From: Cherax quadricarinatus
Lineage: Eukaryota; Arthropoda; Malacostraca; Decapoda; Parastacidae
NCBI RefSeq assembly: GCF_038502225.1
Contig: NC_091303.1
Coordinates: 27,380,830-27,444,829 of the forward strand
Direction: 5' to 3'
DNA length: 64,000 nucleotides
Notes under the pieces: model-generated
Database searches by the model: none
Told to the model about the DNA's origin: nothing
Seen by the model: the letters and a program-made list of their open reading frames with translations, nothing else
Translations under genes and position numbers: made by a program
In this document: piece by piece, positions 10,928-21,117 of the stretch
How the letters are laid out: every line of letters begins with the position of its first letter
Numbering within the stretch: the first letter of the stretch is position 1

Positions 10928-11074
10928 CTTAAGATGGTCATCGTACTGCTGCCGCCGCCTGAAACAAGCTGTACATATATGACAGTGGAAGCTGGTGGCT
11001 TTAAAGTGCTCAGCCATATGTAAGCTGTAGCTTTCGTTACCCTTACAAAACACGCCACACTTTTGACATACATG
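10928..11074 (-). CDS. zinc-finger gene, coding exon 4 (two C2H2 fingers)
   Basis: Acceptor TTTCCACAG precedes base 11074, donor GTATGT follows base 10928, and 49 codons are open in phase 0. It begins 'HVCQKCGVFCKGNESYSLHM', a complete C-x2-C-x12-H-x3-H finger. It then has 'FHCHICTACFRRRQQYDDHLK', which has both Cys and the first His of the next finger and needs the following exon for the second His. Such fingers usually bind DNA in the nucleus. A Tigger element (T2) begins only about 80 bp upstream in the intron and a LINE tail ends about 200 bp downstream, yet the exon is intact. That suggests purifying selection. Confidence 0.75.
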
Positions 11075-11423
11075 CTGTGGAAATCATAAATTATTATTAG
11101 TCAAAGAACAGATATTATAAAGTACAAAAAATTACTAAATATCTATTAAAGTACAGTGGACCCTCAGCATACGATGGCATCACCTTACGTTAAATCCAGC
11201 ATACGATACATTTTAATGCAAAAATTTTGCCTCAGCTAACGCTAAAAAACTCGCCCTACACGATTCGTACGAGATGCGTCCACGTGTGGCCTGAGTGCGC
11301 CTCAGTTGTCCTGTGGGTGCCAGTGTTTACAAGCCAGCCAGTGCGGTCGCATCCACGCATACAATTGGAACATTTCATATTATCACAGCATTTTTAGTGA
11401 TTGTACCTGCAAAATAAGTCACC

Positions 11424-12940
11424 ATGGGCCCCAAGAAAGCTTCTAGTGCCAACCCTGCAGAAAAAAGGGTGAGAATTACTATGGATATGAAGAAAGAGAT
11501 AATTGCTAAGTACGAAAGTGGAGTGCATGTCTCGGAGCTGGCCAGGTTGTATACCAAACCCCAGTCAACCATAGCTGCTATTGTGGCCAAGAAAACGACA
11601 ATCAAGGAAGCTGTTCTTGCAAAAGGTGCAACTTTTTCGAATAAGAGATCGCAAGTACTCGAAGATGTTGAGAGACTGTTACTGGTGTGGATAAACGAAA
11701 AACAGATAGCAGGAGATAGCATCTCTCAAGTGATCATATATGAAAAGGCCAGGAAGCTGCATGACGATTTAATTAGAAAAATGCCTGCAACTAGTGGTGA
11801 TGTGAGTGAATTTAAGGCCAACAAAGGTTGGTTTGAGAAATTTAAGAATCATAGTGGCATACATAGTGTGATAAGGCATGGTGAGGCTGCCAGTTCGGAC
11901 CAAAAAGTGGCTGAAAAACATGTGAAGGAATTCAAGGATTACATAGACAGTGAAGACTTGAAACCTGAACAAGTGTTTAATTGCGATGAAACAGGCCTGT
12001 TTTGGAAGAAAATGCGAAACAGGACCTACATTACTCAGGAGGAAAAGGCACTCCCAGGACATAAGCCTATGAAAGACAGGCTTACTCTTTTGATGTGTGC
12101 TAATGCTAGTGGTGATTGCAAAGTGAAGCCTTTATTGGTGTATCACTCTGAAACTCCCAGAGAGTTCTGGAGAAAGAATGTCCTCAAGGCTAATTTGTGT
12201 GTGATGTGGAGGGCAAACAGTAAGGCATGGGTCACTAGGGACTTTTTCTATGACTGGTTACACCATGTATTTGCCCCCACTGTGAAAAATTACCTCCTGG
12301 AAAATAAATTGGACCTGAAGTGCCTCCTGGTATTAGACAATGCTCCTGGTCATCCTTCAGACTTGGCAGAGCGACTTTCTGGGGACATGAGCTTCATTAA
12401 GGTCAAGTTTTTGCCTCCTAATACCACTCCTCTCCTGCAGCCCATGGACCAGCAGGTCATTTCAAACTTCAAAAAACTCTACACAAAAGCTATGCTTCAA
12501 AAGTGCTTTGTAGTGACCACAGACACTCGACTGACTCTAAGAGAGTTTTGAAGAGATCACTTTAGCATCCTCAATTGTGTAAACATTATAGGTAAGGCTT
12601 GGGAGGGAGTGACTAAGAGGTCCTTGAACTCTGCTTGGAAGAAACTGTGGCTAGAATGTGTAGAAAAAAAGGGATTTTGAAGGATTTGAGGCTAACCGTG
12701 AGAAGTGTATGACAGTTGTGGAATCAATTGTGGCATTGGGGAAGTCCTTGGGGTTGGAGGTTAGTGGAGAGGATGTGGAAGAGTTGGTGGAGGAGGACAA
12801 TGAAGAATTAACCACTGATGAGCTGCAAGATCATCTTCAACAGCAAGAGGCCAGACCTGAGGAAACTGCTTCGGAGGAGGGGATAGAGAAATTGAAGAAG
12901 TTGCCTACTTCAAAGATTAAGGAAATGTGTGCAATGTGGC
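11424..12940 (+). pseudogene. Tigger transposase (TIGD1-like), main part of T2
   Basis: It is open for 375 codons from ATG 11424 (MGPKKASSANP). Domains in order: psq-type HTH (residues about 15-60, 'MKKEIIAKYESGVHVSELAR'), CENPB-type HTH (about 75-140), then the DDE_1 endonuclease with 'VFNCDETGLFWKKM', 'LLVLDNAPGHPSDL' and 'LPPNTTPLLQPMDQQ'. The first two catalytic Asp, in CDET and LDNAPGH, are present. TGG is mutated to TGA at 12549, after 'TLREF'. A base gain near 12661-12668 shifts the frame, and the acidic tail resumes at 12709 ('VVESIVALGKSLGLEV'). The P2 element sits in the TTAA of the Leu-Lys codons. It is a recent but inactive copy. Confidence 0.9.
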
Positions 12941-13158
12941 TTAACCCTTTGACTGTTTCCGACGTATAAATACGTCTTAAGAGCCAATGTTTCTGACGTA
13001 TTTATACGCATAAATTCTAGCAGCTTCAAATCAAGCAGGAGAAAGCTGCTAGGCCCACATGTGAGAGAATGGGTCTCCATGGTCAGTGTGCACCATATAA
13101 AAAAAATCGGGGAGCCAGTGGTGCATTGTGGGAATGCCATTTCAGTTGTCATTTTTCA

Positions 13159-13290
13159 GCATGTCTAGTGGTAAGAAATATGTGATTCCCCAGCAAATCT
13201 GGGACTCTTCTCTTCCCAAGTGATGCTCTAACACAGATGGAAGTGTCAGTGAAGATCAATTTCATGATTTGGAGGAGTTTGAGACCAAAA
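13159..13290 (+). pseudogene. piggyBac transposase N-terminal remnant (P2)
   Basis: It starts at ATG 13159 with the conserved leader GCATTGTGGGAATGCC upstream. Codons resemble the P3 start (MSSGKKYVIPQQ against MPRGKKFLTPRR). A TGA at 13222 and a shift follow. The acidic 'DGSVSEDQFHDLEEFETKSN'-like stretch then dissolves into a GGA repeat. It is only the first 45 codons of a 745-codon protein. Confidence 0.6.
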
Positions 13291-13431
13291 GCAATGGAGG
13301 AGGAGGAGGGGGAGGAGGGGAGGAAGAGGAGGAGGAGGAGGAGGAGGAGGGAAGGAAGAGGAGGAGGAGGAGGAGGAGGAGGAGGAGGAGGAGGAGAAGA
13401 GGAGGAGGAGGAGGAGGAGGAAGAAGAAGAT
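13289..13431 (+). repeat. (GGA)n microsatellite
   Basis: An almost pure GGA/GAA run replaces transposase sequence after codon 45 of the P2 remnant. It may have grown from a GAG/GAA-rich acidic codon tract. The intact P3 protein has such acidic stretches at the same position. Confidence 0.9.
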
Positions 13432-13440
13432 GTAATAATA

Positions 13441-13985
13441 TTGTTCCCTTGAAGCAAGAAAAAAAAAAGTCCACCCCATGACAGTGACAAGATAAGGGGA
13501 GATAACATCTGATAAGAGCTGACTTTGATGAGCGTAAAGGAGGGTAATATTACATGACCATCGCCTCCCTTTGTTTTTGCTGGTACACAAACATTTCTGT
13601 CTGTCTATTTGTCTGTCTGTCAAGCTCCCTGTCTGTCCATCTAGCTCTCTGTCTCAGAGAGAGCCACAAGACTGTGTCATCACGTTTACTCACATCTTCA
13701 AGCAGAGTATAGCACTTTGTCTGGATTTCTTGGGTTATCCTAGGTAATTTACACTATGTATACTTGTATTTATGTGTACCTGTGAGACAGAGATAGGCAG
13801 ACAGAAAGAGAGACAGATTGAAAGATATAGAATGAGGGAGAAAGATAATTAGATAGAATGGAGGAGGGGAAGCAGCATCCGACCCCATTGTTTTGACAGG
13901 CGGTAGGGGTAGTGACTAATGAGATAATATGTCACTTTGACAGCTGCCGACTTCTGACTCAAAACAATTATAAGCCACACACTCC
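13441..13985. repeat. unclassified repeat between the two purine tracts
   Basis: There is no gene. It contains CTGTCTGT-rich sequence (13600-13655), the block 'TTGGGTTATCCTAGGTAATTTACAC' in two pieces (13729-13753) shared with 3683-3710, and AGACAGA-rich sequence. It is likely an interspersed repeat of the kind that also follows the P1 transposase. Confidence 0.45.
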
Positions 13986-13992
13986 CACACAA

Positions 13993-15188
13993 GGAGGAGG
14001 GGGAGAAGGAGGAGAAGGAGGAGGAGAAGGAGGAGGAGAAGGAGGAGGAGAAGAAGAAGGAGGAGAAGAAGAAGGAGAAGAAGGAGGAGGAGAAGAAGGA
14101 GGAGGAGAAGGAGGAGGAGAAGAAGAAGGAGGAGAAGAAGAAGGAGGAGAAGAAGAAGGAGGAGAAGAAGAAGGAGGAGAAGAAGGAGGAGGAGAAGGAG
14201 GAGGAGAAGAAGGAGGAGAAGGAGGAGAAGGAGGAGAAGGAGGAGGAGAAGAAGAAGGAGGAGAAGAAGAAGGAGGAGAAGAAGGAGGAGAAGAAGGAGA
14301 AGAAGAAGGAGAAGAAGAAGGAGAAGAAGAAGGAGAAGAAGGAGGAGAAGAAGGAGGAGAAGAAGGAGGAGAAGAAGGAGGAGAAGAAGGAGGAGAAGAA
14401 GAAGGAGGAGAAGAAGAAGGAGGAGAAGAAGAAGGAGGAGAAGAAGGAGGAGGAGAAGAAGAAGGAGGAGAAGAAGAAGGAGGAGAAGAAGAAGGAGGAG
14501 AAGAAGAAGGAGGAGAAGAAGAAGGAGGAGAAGAAGAAGGAGGAGAAGAAGAAGGAGGAGAAGAAGAAGGAGGAGAAGAAGAAGGAGGAGGAGAAGAAGG
14601 AGGAGGAGAAGAAGAAGGAGGAGAAGAAGAAGGAGGAGAAGAAGAAGGAGGAGAAGAAGAAGGAGGAGAAGAAGAAGGAGGAGAAGAAGAAGGAGGAGAA
14701 GAAGAAGGAGGAGAAGAAGAAGGAGGAGAAGAAGAAGGAGGAGAAGAAGAAGGAGGAGAAGAAGAAGGAGGAGAAGAAGAAGGAGGAGAAGAAGAAGGAG
14801 GAGAAGAAGAAGGAAGAGGAAGAGGAGAGGAAGAAGGAGGAGAAGCAGAAGAAGGAGAAGAAAAAGAGGAAGAAGGAGAAGGAGGAGAAGAAGAAGGAGA
14901 AGAAGGAGGAGGAGAAGGAGGAGGAGGAGGAGGAGGAGGAGGAGGAGGAGGAGGAGTAGGAGGAGGAGGAGGAGGAGGAGGAGGATGAGGAGGAGGAGTA
15001 GGAGGAGGAGGAGGAGGAGGAGGAGGAGGAGGAGGAGAAGAAGAAGAAGAAGAAGAAGAAGAAGAAGAAGAAGAAGAAGAAGAAGAAGAAGAAGAAGAAG
15101 AAGAAGAAGAAGAAGAAGAAGAAGAAGAAGAATTATTATTATTATTATTATGTTTGTTTGTTTGTTTGTTTGTTTGTTTGTTTGTTTT
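13993..15188 (+). repeat. polypurine GAAGGAGGA tract with GGA, GAA, TTA and TTTG runs
   Basis: From 13993 to about 14920 the plus strand is G/A only, dominated by a 12-bp unit GAAGAAGAAGGA/GGAGAAGAAGAA. Then come (GGA)n to about 15035 with a few T interruptions, (GAA)n to 15130, (TTA)n to about 15150 and (TTTG)n to 15188. All long open frames on both strands here are products of the repeat. A homopurine tract of this size can form triplex DNA. Confidence 0.95.
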
Positions 15189-15656
15189 TGTAAACAAGTT
15201 TTGTAAACAATATATTGATAATTATGTTTGTGTGCTTATTGTGTTGTATGCAACGAGTGTATATATATACATTGCACCTTACTTTGGTCTCATAGGCCAC
15301 ATAAGTTATGTGAAAAAATAAAATAGTGAAAAAAACAACAAACCTTCAAATACAAGTAAACTAAAGTTTACCGGGTGAGCGGCAGTCGCCGCTGTTGCCA
15401 TACGCGGCTCATTTTCTGCAAACTTCACGGCTCTATATCTCGGTAAGTACCGATGGCAAAAATTTTTTTTTTGGACTAAAACACTCAGAAAAATAATCTT
15501 AACATTTTCATAAGAAAAAATAATTTTTTTTTTTGAATATTTGGCGACATAGAATGACAGTTTCAGAGAGGGGCCTGAAACAGTCAAAGGGTTAAAGTGC
15601 AAACCTTTATGGATGAAATATGGATGAAAATCACCCTCACACAGCTATTGCAAGCC

Positions 15657-15974
15657 AAACATCAAAATGGTATACAATACCGACAGGTTGGTAGGTAAGA
15701 CAGTGACAGTGCGGAGACTTAAATACTGACAGTATTTAAGTCTCCGCACTGTCGCTTGATCTTCAGACAGTTCCTGACTATGGAACTGAACTTCTCCAGG
15801 CTGAGGGACTGACAATCTCAAATTCTACAACTTCAAGGGTGATGGACTGATTACATCGTCTTCACATCTCTACTGTTCCTGCCTACTTTCTGTATTCGAC
15901 TGAAGAAGCCTACTGTGTAGGCGAAAAGTTTCGGAATAAAGTTGCCTAACTGTTGCCTATGTGTATTGCAAGCC
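15657..15974 (+). mobile_element. Penelope-like terminal repeat fragment inserted in T2
   Basis: The 11-bp TATTGCAAGCC is present before (15646-15656) and after (15964-15974) the insert, and T2 coding sequence continues across it. Near the start is an inverted repeat with 18-bp arms (15708-15725 and 15733-15750). Near the end is the hammerhead-like CTGAAGA..GCCTAC-TGT-GTAGGC-GAAA, then AATAAAGTTGCCTAACTGTTGC. No reverse transcriptase is present. The class is inferred from the ribozyme-like end. Confidence 0.65.
15900..15926 (+). ncRNA. hammerhead-ribozyme-like motif (candidate)
   Basis: CTGAAGA (15900-15906) fits the CUGANGA box. It is followed by one A, a perfect 6-bp hairpin GCCTAC/GTAGGC with loop TGT (15908-15922), then GAAA (15923-15926) and AGTTTC. 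Hammerhead ribozymes in Penelope-like elements are established knowledge. Self-cleavage here is inferred only. Confidence 0.45.
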
Positions 15975-16192
15975 GTGCTGGTGACTATTACAATGACAAT
16001 GTTGTGAACCACTTTCGACAAATCATAAAGGAACGAGAGGTACAGGCCTCTATGGACAGATATGTTGTGCGACAGAGGTCCAGTGACTCTCAAGCTGGTC
16101 CTAGTGGCATTAAAAGAAGAAGGGAAGTAACCCCGGAAAAGGACTTGATACCTCAAGTCCTAATAGAAGGGGATTCCCCATCTAAACATTAA
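15964..16192 (+). pseudogene. Tigger transposase C-terminal tail (T2, last piece)
   Basis: It reads 'SRAGDYYNDNVVNHFRQIIK' then 'MDRYVVRQRSSDSQAGPSG' and ends '..LIEGDSPSKH' with TAA at 16190-16192. This is the same tail as T3 and T6. Preceding codons at 15596-15656 ('KVQTFMDE..') carry a short duplication (ATGAAATATGG). It belongs with 11424-12940. Confidence 0.85.
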
Positions 16193-16450
16193 CAACTTCC
16201 ACACTCTCCTCTCCTCCCATCCCATCAATCATCACCAGATCTTCAATAAAGGTAAGTGTCAGTTTGTGTGTATTAAAATTAATATTTCATGTGGTAAAAT
16301 TTTTTTTTTTCATACTTTGGGGTGTCTTGCACGGATTAATTTAATTTCCATTATTTCTTATGGGGAAAATTATTCAGCTAATGATAATTTCAGCATACGA
16401 TAAGCTTTCAGGAACGGATTAATATCGTTAGCTGAGGGTCCACTGTAATA

Positions 16451-16652
16451 CGGTGGTACCCTGAGTTTCATACAGCTCCCAACTCGAACAATTATGTAAG
16501 TGTATTATCGTAGTGCTTCTGTAAGAGTATTTTTGGGGGTCTGAGACGGACTAATCTAATTTACATTATTCCTTATGGGAACAAATTTGTTTGGTAACAG
16601 CACTCGAGCAGCTTTCTGGAGCAAATTATGGCCAAAACTCGGGGTACCACTG
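16451..16652. mobile_element. 202-bp MITE, copy S1
   Basis: Ends are CGGTGGTACCCTGAG and the inverse CTCGGGGTACCACTG, bordered by TA, so Tc1/mariner-type. The interior shares AATTATGTAAGTGTAT and CTTATGGGAACAAATT with copies at 18147 and 41042. It inserted one base away from the TA that ends T2. Confidence 0.8.
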
Positions 16653-16784
16653 TAATTACTTAAAATTCAAATTTGTATAGTACATGAATTTATCCCTTAT
16701 TTAGTTTTAAGAATGATGGTAAAAGTCTAACATGATGAATCTATGTTGCCCAAAATATTTTTGTGTGAAATATTTAACCATAGT

Positions 16785-17645
16785 TTTTTTTTTTTTTTAA
16801 CAAGCCGGCTCTTTCCCACTGTGGCAGGGTGATCTGAAAATGAAACACTTTCACCATCATTCGCACTATCATTGTCTTGTCAGAGGCACGCAGTTTAGAT
16901 GTCACTCTAAACAGCAAATATGTATCCCAAAATCCCCCTTAAGAGTGCAGGCACAGTACTTCCCACCTCCAGGACTCAAGTCCGGCTAACTGGGTTCCCT
17001 GAATGCTCACACTCCAACAGCTCGTCAAGTCCCAAACATCATTCGTCTCCACTCATTATCTAACATGCTCACACATGCCTGTTGTATGTCCAAGCCCCTT
17101 ACACACAAAACCTCCTTTACCCCTTCTTCCTCCATCCTTTCCTAAGACAATCCCTATTCCGCCTTCCCTCCACTACAAATTTATACACCCCTCCAAGTTA
17201 TCCTATTTTGCTCCATCCTCTCTAAATGACCAAATCACCTCAATTCCTCCTCAGCCCTCTGAATAATGCTTTTAGCAGCTCTGCACCTTCTCCTCATTTC
17301 CAGGCTACGAATTCTCTGCATAATATTTACATCACACATTGCCCTCAGACACATCATCACCACTGCCTCCAGCCTCCTTCTCAATGCAACATTCACAACC
17401 CATGCTTCACACCCATATAAGAATGTTGGTATCAGTATACATGTACTGTCATACATTCTCTTCTTTGCCTCCATAGATAATGTCCTTTGCCTCATCTCAC
17501 ACAGATACCTCAATGCACCACCCACCTTTTTCCACTCACCAATTCTTTGGTTTACTTCGTCTTCCATATACCCAACCTCTGACAAGTCCGCTCGCAAATA
17601 TCTGATAACTAATTTTTCCTTACCTAACTTGCTTGATCAAGGATC
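16785..17645 (-). mobile_element. RTE-like LINE family A, 5'-truncated copy
   Basis: The minus-strand 3' end starts with a poly(A) tail (T-run 16783-16798), then the family's 3' UTR and C-terminal RT codons. On the minus strand at 17597-17235: 'VNQRIGEWKKVGGALRYLCE', 'LSMEAKKRMYDST', 'FLYGCEAWVVNVALRRRLEA' and 'RRCRAAKSIIQRAEEELR'. Further decayed C-terminal codons extend to about 17030. The catalytic palm is absent. Confidence 0.8.
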
Positions 17646-17890
17646 TGACCTGTAATGATTTTCTTTGTATACATTATCAGGTCTCTGATCTTTTCCTTTC
17701 CAGAGAGTACATTCCAAGTACTATGCAGTGCTTCTAGTAGTTCAAGTTAAGAGATCTAGGAATACACTCAAAAGCAAATTCCTGGTTCCCTAGTTTTATG
17801 ACCATCATACATGAAGTGTAAAACATGATTATGAGAATACAAAGCAAGGGGTGATTCACAATGACTTATAACTTACCAAACAATACTCAC

Positions 17891-18106
17891 CTCATTGCTT
17901 GTGGCATGGATCTTGAGATGATAGTAAAGGGAGGATCGTTTGAGAAAGGTTCTGCTGCACATATGGCATGGATATGTGTTAGAAACTAAATCAAAATTGT
18001 GCTCTAATTTCATATGAGCCTTCAGCTTCTTGTGACTGCAAAAACTCTGGTGACATTTGCTGCACACATTCTTCTTGTGACCTTCCATATGCCGTGAAAA
18101 TGTCAC
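17891..18106 (-). CDS. zinc-finger gene, coding exon 3
   Basis: Acceptor ATCTTTTCAG precedes base 18106, donor GTGAGT follows base 17891, and 72 codons are in phase 0. It opens with 'VTFSRHMEGHKKN', the second half of a finger begun in exon 2. It then carries 'CSKCHQSFCSHKKLKAHMKL' plus EH (C-x2-C-x12-H-x4-H) and 'CHMCSRTFLKRSSLYYHLKI' plus H (C-x2-C-x12-H-x3-H), ending 'ATSNE'. Every zinc ligand is intact. It lies between a LINE copy and a MITE with no other coding potential nearby. The next exon supplies finger 5. Confidence 0.8.
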
Positions 18107-18146
18107 CTGAAAAGATGGGTGAAAAATTTAGCAATTAAATACAGTA

Positions 18147-18348
18147 CAGTGGCACCTCAAGTTTTGAACAGCTCCCAACTCGAACAATTATGTAAGTGTA
18201 TTTTTGTAAGTGCTTTTGTAAGTGTATTTTTGGGGTCTGAAACAGACTAATCTAATTTATATTATTCCTTATGGGAACAAATTTGTTCAGTAATGGCACT
18301 CGAACAGCCTTCTGGAATGAATTAAGTTCGTAACTCGTGGTACCACCG
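18147..18348. mobile_element. 202-bp MITE, copy S2
   Basis: CAGTGGCACCTCAAG starts at 18147, inverted CGTGGTACCACCG ends at 18348, and TA borders both. The interior is the same as S1 (CCCAACTCGAACAATTATGT). It lies 40 bp upstream of exon 3 of the zinc-finger gene, in the intron. Confidence 0.8.
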
Positions 18349-18817
18349 TACTGTAATGAGAGAGTAATAATAGGTGTGTTGATGGACAAGAACTACAAAA
18401 TTATGAAGAATTTTTCAGAAACAAAGTTACCTTATATAATGACAATGTTCTGAGGCTTGTTAATGAAAAAATCCATATCATTACATATTAAGGTTGTTGA
18501 TCTAAATTAATTTTTCATAAGCCTCAAAATGTCAATATATGCCATATTTCTGATATAACCCTAACTCCACTGGACTTTGAAAAAGCCACTGACAACATTC
18601 TTATTCACTCTGCCCCAGGCCCAGACTGATGGAAATCTGTGTTCAAGAACTGCAAGAAACCCCTTTTGCATGCCTTAAACACCTGATCAGGTTTGTAGCC
18701 ACCCTCAGAAACAATGTTCGCTAGCTGGCCAGGAACTTGTTTGCATCAGCATAGTTAGCAAAGGCACTCTTCCCACTGAACTATATATTATGCAAGCAAC
18801 TGTACATTTTAAATCTG
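18349..18817. other. intronic sequence without recognisable feature
   Basis: No open frame above background, no repeat ends and no splice-supported exon seen. Confidence 0.5.
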
Positions 18818-19308
18818 TTAACCCCTTGACTGTTTCGGTCATATATATACATCTTACGAGCCACCGTATATATTCTCATAAATTCTAGCAGCTTCAAATC
18901 AAGCAGGAGAAAGCTGGTAGGCCCACATGTGAGAGAATGGGTCAGTGTGGTCAGTGTGCACCATATAAAAAAAATCCTGCAGCACGCAGTGCATAATGAG
19001 AAAAAAAAACTCCAACCATTTTTTTTTAATTAAAATGCTGACTTTGTGGTCTATTTTCGTACAGTGGACCCACGGTTATTGGCTGGTTCAGTTATCAGCC
19101 AACTCGGTTATTGGCTAGTTTTTTGGCGCCTGGTTATCGGCCATTTGGGAGGCGTCCATCCGCCGGCTGGGGCCGCTTGCGAGACAGTTTGGCTTTGTCT
19201 CTGGGCGAGTGAAGAAGCTTCTGCTCATTCATCCAAATATTTTGCTATAATCCATTGTTTTTTGTGGTTATTGAGTGCAACTGCAAAATAAGCAACCATG
19301 AACCCCAA

Positions 19309-19655
19309 AAAACACGTTACATAGTATATAAAAATATGCAATGTTTATATGCAATGTATATGTAATAATAATCACTGGTACATTAAATGTCTTATTTTAC
19401 ATTAATATAGACATTTTCATTAATCCATCTATTATGTCTTCTTCAAAATTATATAAGAAACATGTTACATAGCATATAAACATGCAATGTTTATTATATA
19501 CGATGTATATTTAATAATCACTCTTTGCCACATTAAATGTCTTATTTTACGTTAATATAGACATTTTCATTAATCCATCTGTGATATTTTCTTCAAAAAT
19601 ATAAGAAACACGTTACATATCATGTAGCACATAAACATGCAATGTTTATATGTTA
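19309..19655 (+). repeat. tandem repeat, about 150-bp unit, 2.3 copies
   Basis: Units start at GAAACATGTTACATAG-like sequence near 19309, 19458 and 19606. Each carries ATGCAATGTTTA and, in the two full units, TTAAATGTCTTATTTTAC and AGACATTTTCATTAATCCATCT. It lies right after the T0 start codon region and is AT-rich. No function visible. 19656-20038 after it shows no gene. Confidence 0.7.
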
Positions 19656-20242
19656 TCGAGTGGAGAGTGGGATGGAGAGTAAACATTACATTTTCTCTGA
19701 TGCAGCGTTAGAGAAAACTGTGAATCTGGCGACTGGTGCAGTAACCGCCCTTCATATGCGTTTGTTTACAATTCTTGGCATGAATTATTCATTACTTCTC
19801 CCTTTGTTTATGATGGCATGTAAAGGTAGTTGTTAGAAATGATTAAACTCAGTGAACATGGTAATAATATGGCTGTGTAGTGTAATAATATAGCTGTGTA
19901 GTGTAGCCCAGGGATGGGGGCTACATACATGTACTGTACCTACATCTACTGCTACCAAATCTGACTTCCTACAAATAAATACTACTCACCTCTTGCCCTA
20001 CATTAAGACTACAAATATTTTAAGGTAAGTAATGAATGTACAGGTCTGCCATCATAAATTCGGCAATCAGTTATTCGGCTCCTTCAGTTATTCGGCACTA
20101 ATTTTGGCTAGCATAATTTCAAATTTCCAGGGTCGCCACACCAACCTGCTGGTACTGTTTGGTGGCGCTACTTGCTGCATAAGTCATTCCAATTTCTTTT
20201 TCTCCATTTATTGTTTTAACCTGTTTACTTTTAGTCTTAGCC

Positions 20243-20434
20243 ATGGTTCCAATGAATAAAAGAAATGCTTCTCATTATGTAAAGCACCTACACAGTACAT
20301 TATCCATTAAAGATAAGGTGGCTTTGAAGCCACTGTCGGCTGCCATGAGCTCAGTCTCACGAAACAGGAGAATATGCTTTATTATTACGCTAATATCAAC
20401 ACTACAGCTTATTTGCCTATCACAATTGATCTAA
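20243..20434 (+). pseudogene. Tigger-family transposase N-terminal fragment (T5)
   Basis: ATG 20243 gives MVPMNKRNASHYVKHLHSTL, then 'SIKDKVALKPL'. The LSIKDKVAL-type start of a psq/CENPB-N helix-turn-helix fits Tigger or jerky-like transposases. The frame loses similarity after about 35 codons ('RNRRICFIITLIST'). No DDE sequence follows. It is assigned mainly from position just inside the T5 terminal repeat. Confidence 0.4.
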
Positions 20435-20785
20435 TATGACATAATAAACAATATAAATAACATATAACATGTTAAATACTCCAGAATAAATAATATTTGG
20501 CATAACACCGAGCAGTTTGACGAAGGTATGAAGAGGATATATGGTATACAAATACCATTCTCCTATCCCTGTCTTGGGGGCTTATATTAGAGAAAACGGA
20601 GTATAGTACAGGGCTAACTGTGATATACACTCGTACTGCACCATAAACCTGAAACAAAAAAGTTATTTTCTCTATACAGATTATCACACATAGCAGCATA
20701 TGTGTAGAGAACCTAGGATAACTCAAAAAAGTCAACGTGGCTTATTTTTAGTACCTGGCTTGGGTTAGCCATATATGCTTTTTGG

Positions 20786-20990
20786 TAAATATTCAATTCC
20801 CAGCCAGGGTAGAAACATTAGGCATGTTTCTTTACACCTGTTGTCTATGTTTACCCATCAGTAAGTGGGTACCTGGGTGTTAGCCAACTAGTGTGGGTGT
20901 TATCCTGGGACATTGACCTAATTTTCTTGAAATACTCTGCATAATAGGCGGCTTTCTATACAGTAGTATGTCACTGATGTCAGCTAGGAT
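20786..20990 (+). mobile_element. tRNA-type SINE fragment
   Basis: It begins in a degenerate B-box (ATTCAATTCCCAGCC), then GTAGAAACATTAGGCATGTTTC and GTACCTGGGTGTTAGCC, shared with the SINE at 44603. Its 3' half (GACCTAATTTTCTTGAAATACT..GTCACTGATGTCAGCTAGG) recurs at 22510-22610. It has no A-box and is 5' truncated. Confidence 0.55.
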
Positions 20991-21117
20991 TGTACAGGTC
21001 TCCCTCAACATTCACGTTTTCAACTTTCACGGGCTTCACACATTCGCGAATTCCCAACTGCCAAATTCCCAGCCACCAAATTCCCAGCCGCCAAATCATA
21101 TTTAAGTTTCCTGCCAC

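Larger units (their letters stand above)
12941..15595 (+). mobile_element. piggyBac-like element P2, interior replaced by purine repeats
   Basis: TTAA lies at 12941-12944 and 15592-15595. Inverted ends are TTAACCCTTTGACTGTTTC and the complement of CAGTCAAAGGGTTAA. The palindromes CGTATAAATACG (12963) and CGTATTTATACG (12997) sit 34 bp apart. The left 350 bp matches the 5' end of P3 up to codon 40 or so, and the right 400 bp (15190-15595) matches the 3' flank of P3 (30225-30646). All catalytic sequence is gone. The middle is (GGA)n, unclassified repeat and GAA/GGA. Confidence 0.88.
11154..16445 (+). mobile_element. Tigger/pogo DNA transposon T2 with nested piggyBac P2 and a Penelope-like insert
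   Basis: Ends are CAGTGGACCCTCAGCATACGA at 11154 and its inverse (GCTGAGGGTCCACTG) at 16445, each bordered by TA (11152-11153 and 16446-16447). Transposase sequence runs 11424-12940, 15596-15656 and 15964-16192. The gaps are P2 at a TTAA (12941-15595) and a repeat with an 11-bp target duplication (15657-15974). Confidence 0.9.

Noticed and set aside
10646..11023. 125-codon plus-strand frame
   Set aside because: It overlaps a LINE tail and runs antisense through zinc-finger exon 4, whose minus-strand reading is clearly the real one.
13912..15197. Long open frames of 358 and 409 codons (Glu/Gly-rich on plus, Ser/Pro-rich on minus)
   Set aside because: They are translations of GAA/GGA repeats; both strands and several frames are open only because the repeat has no stop.
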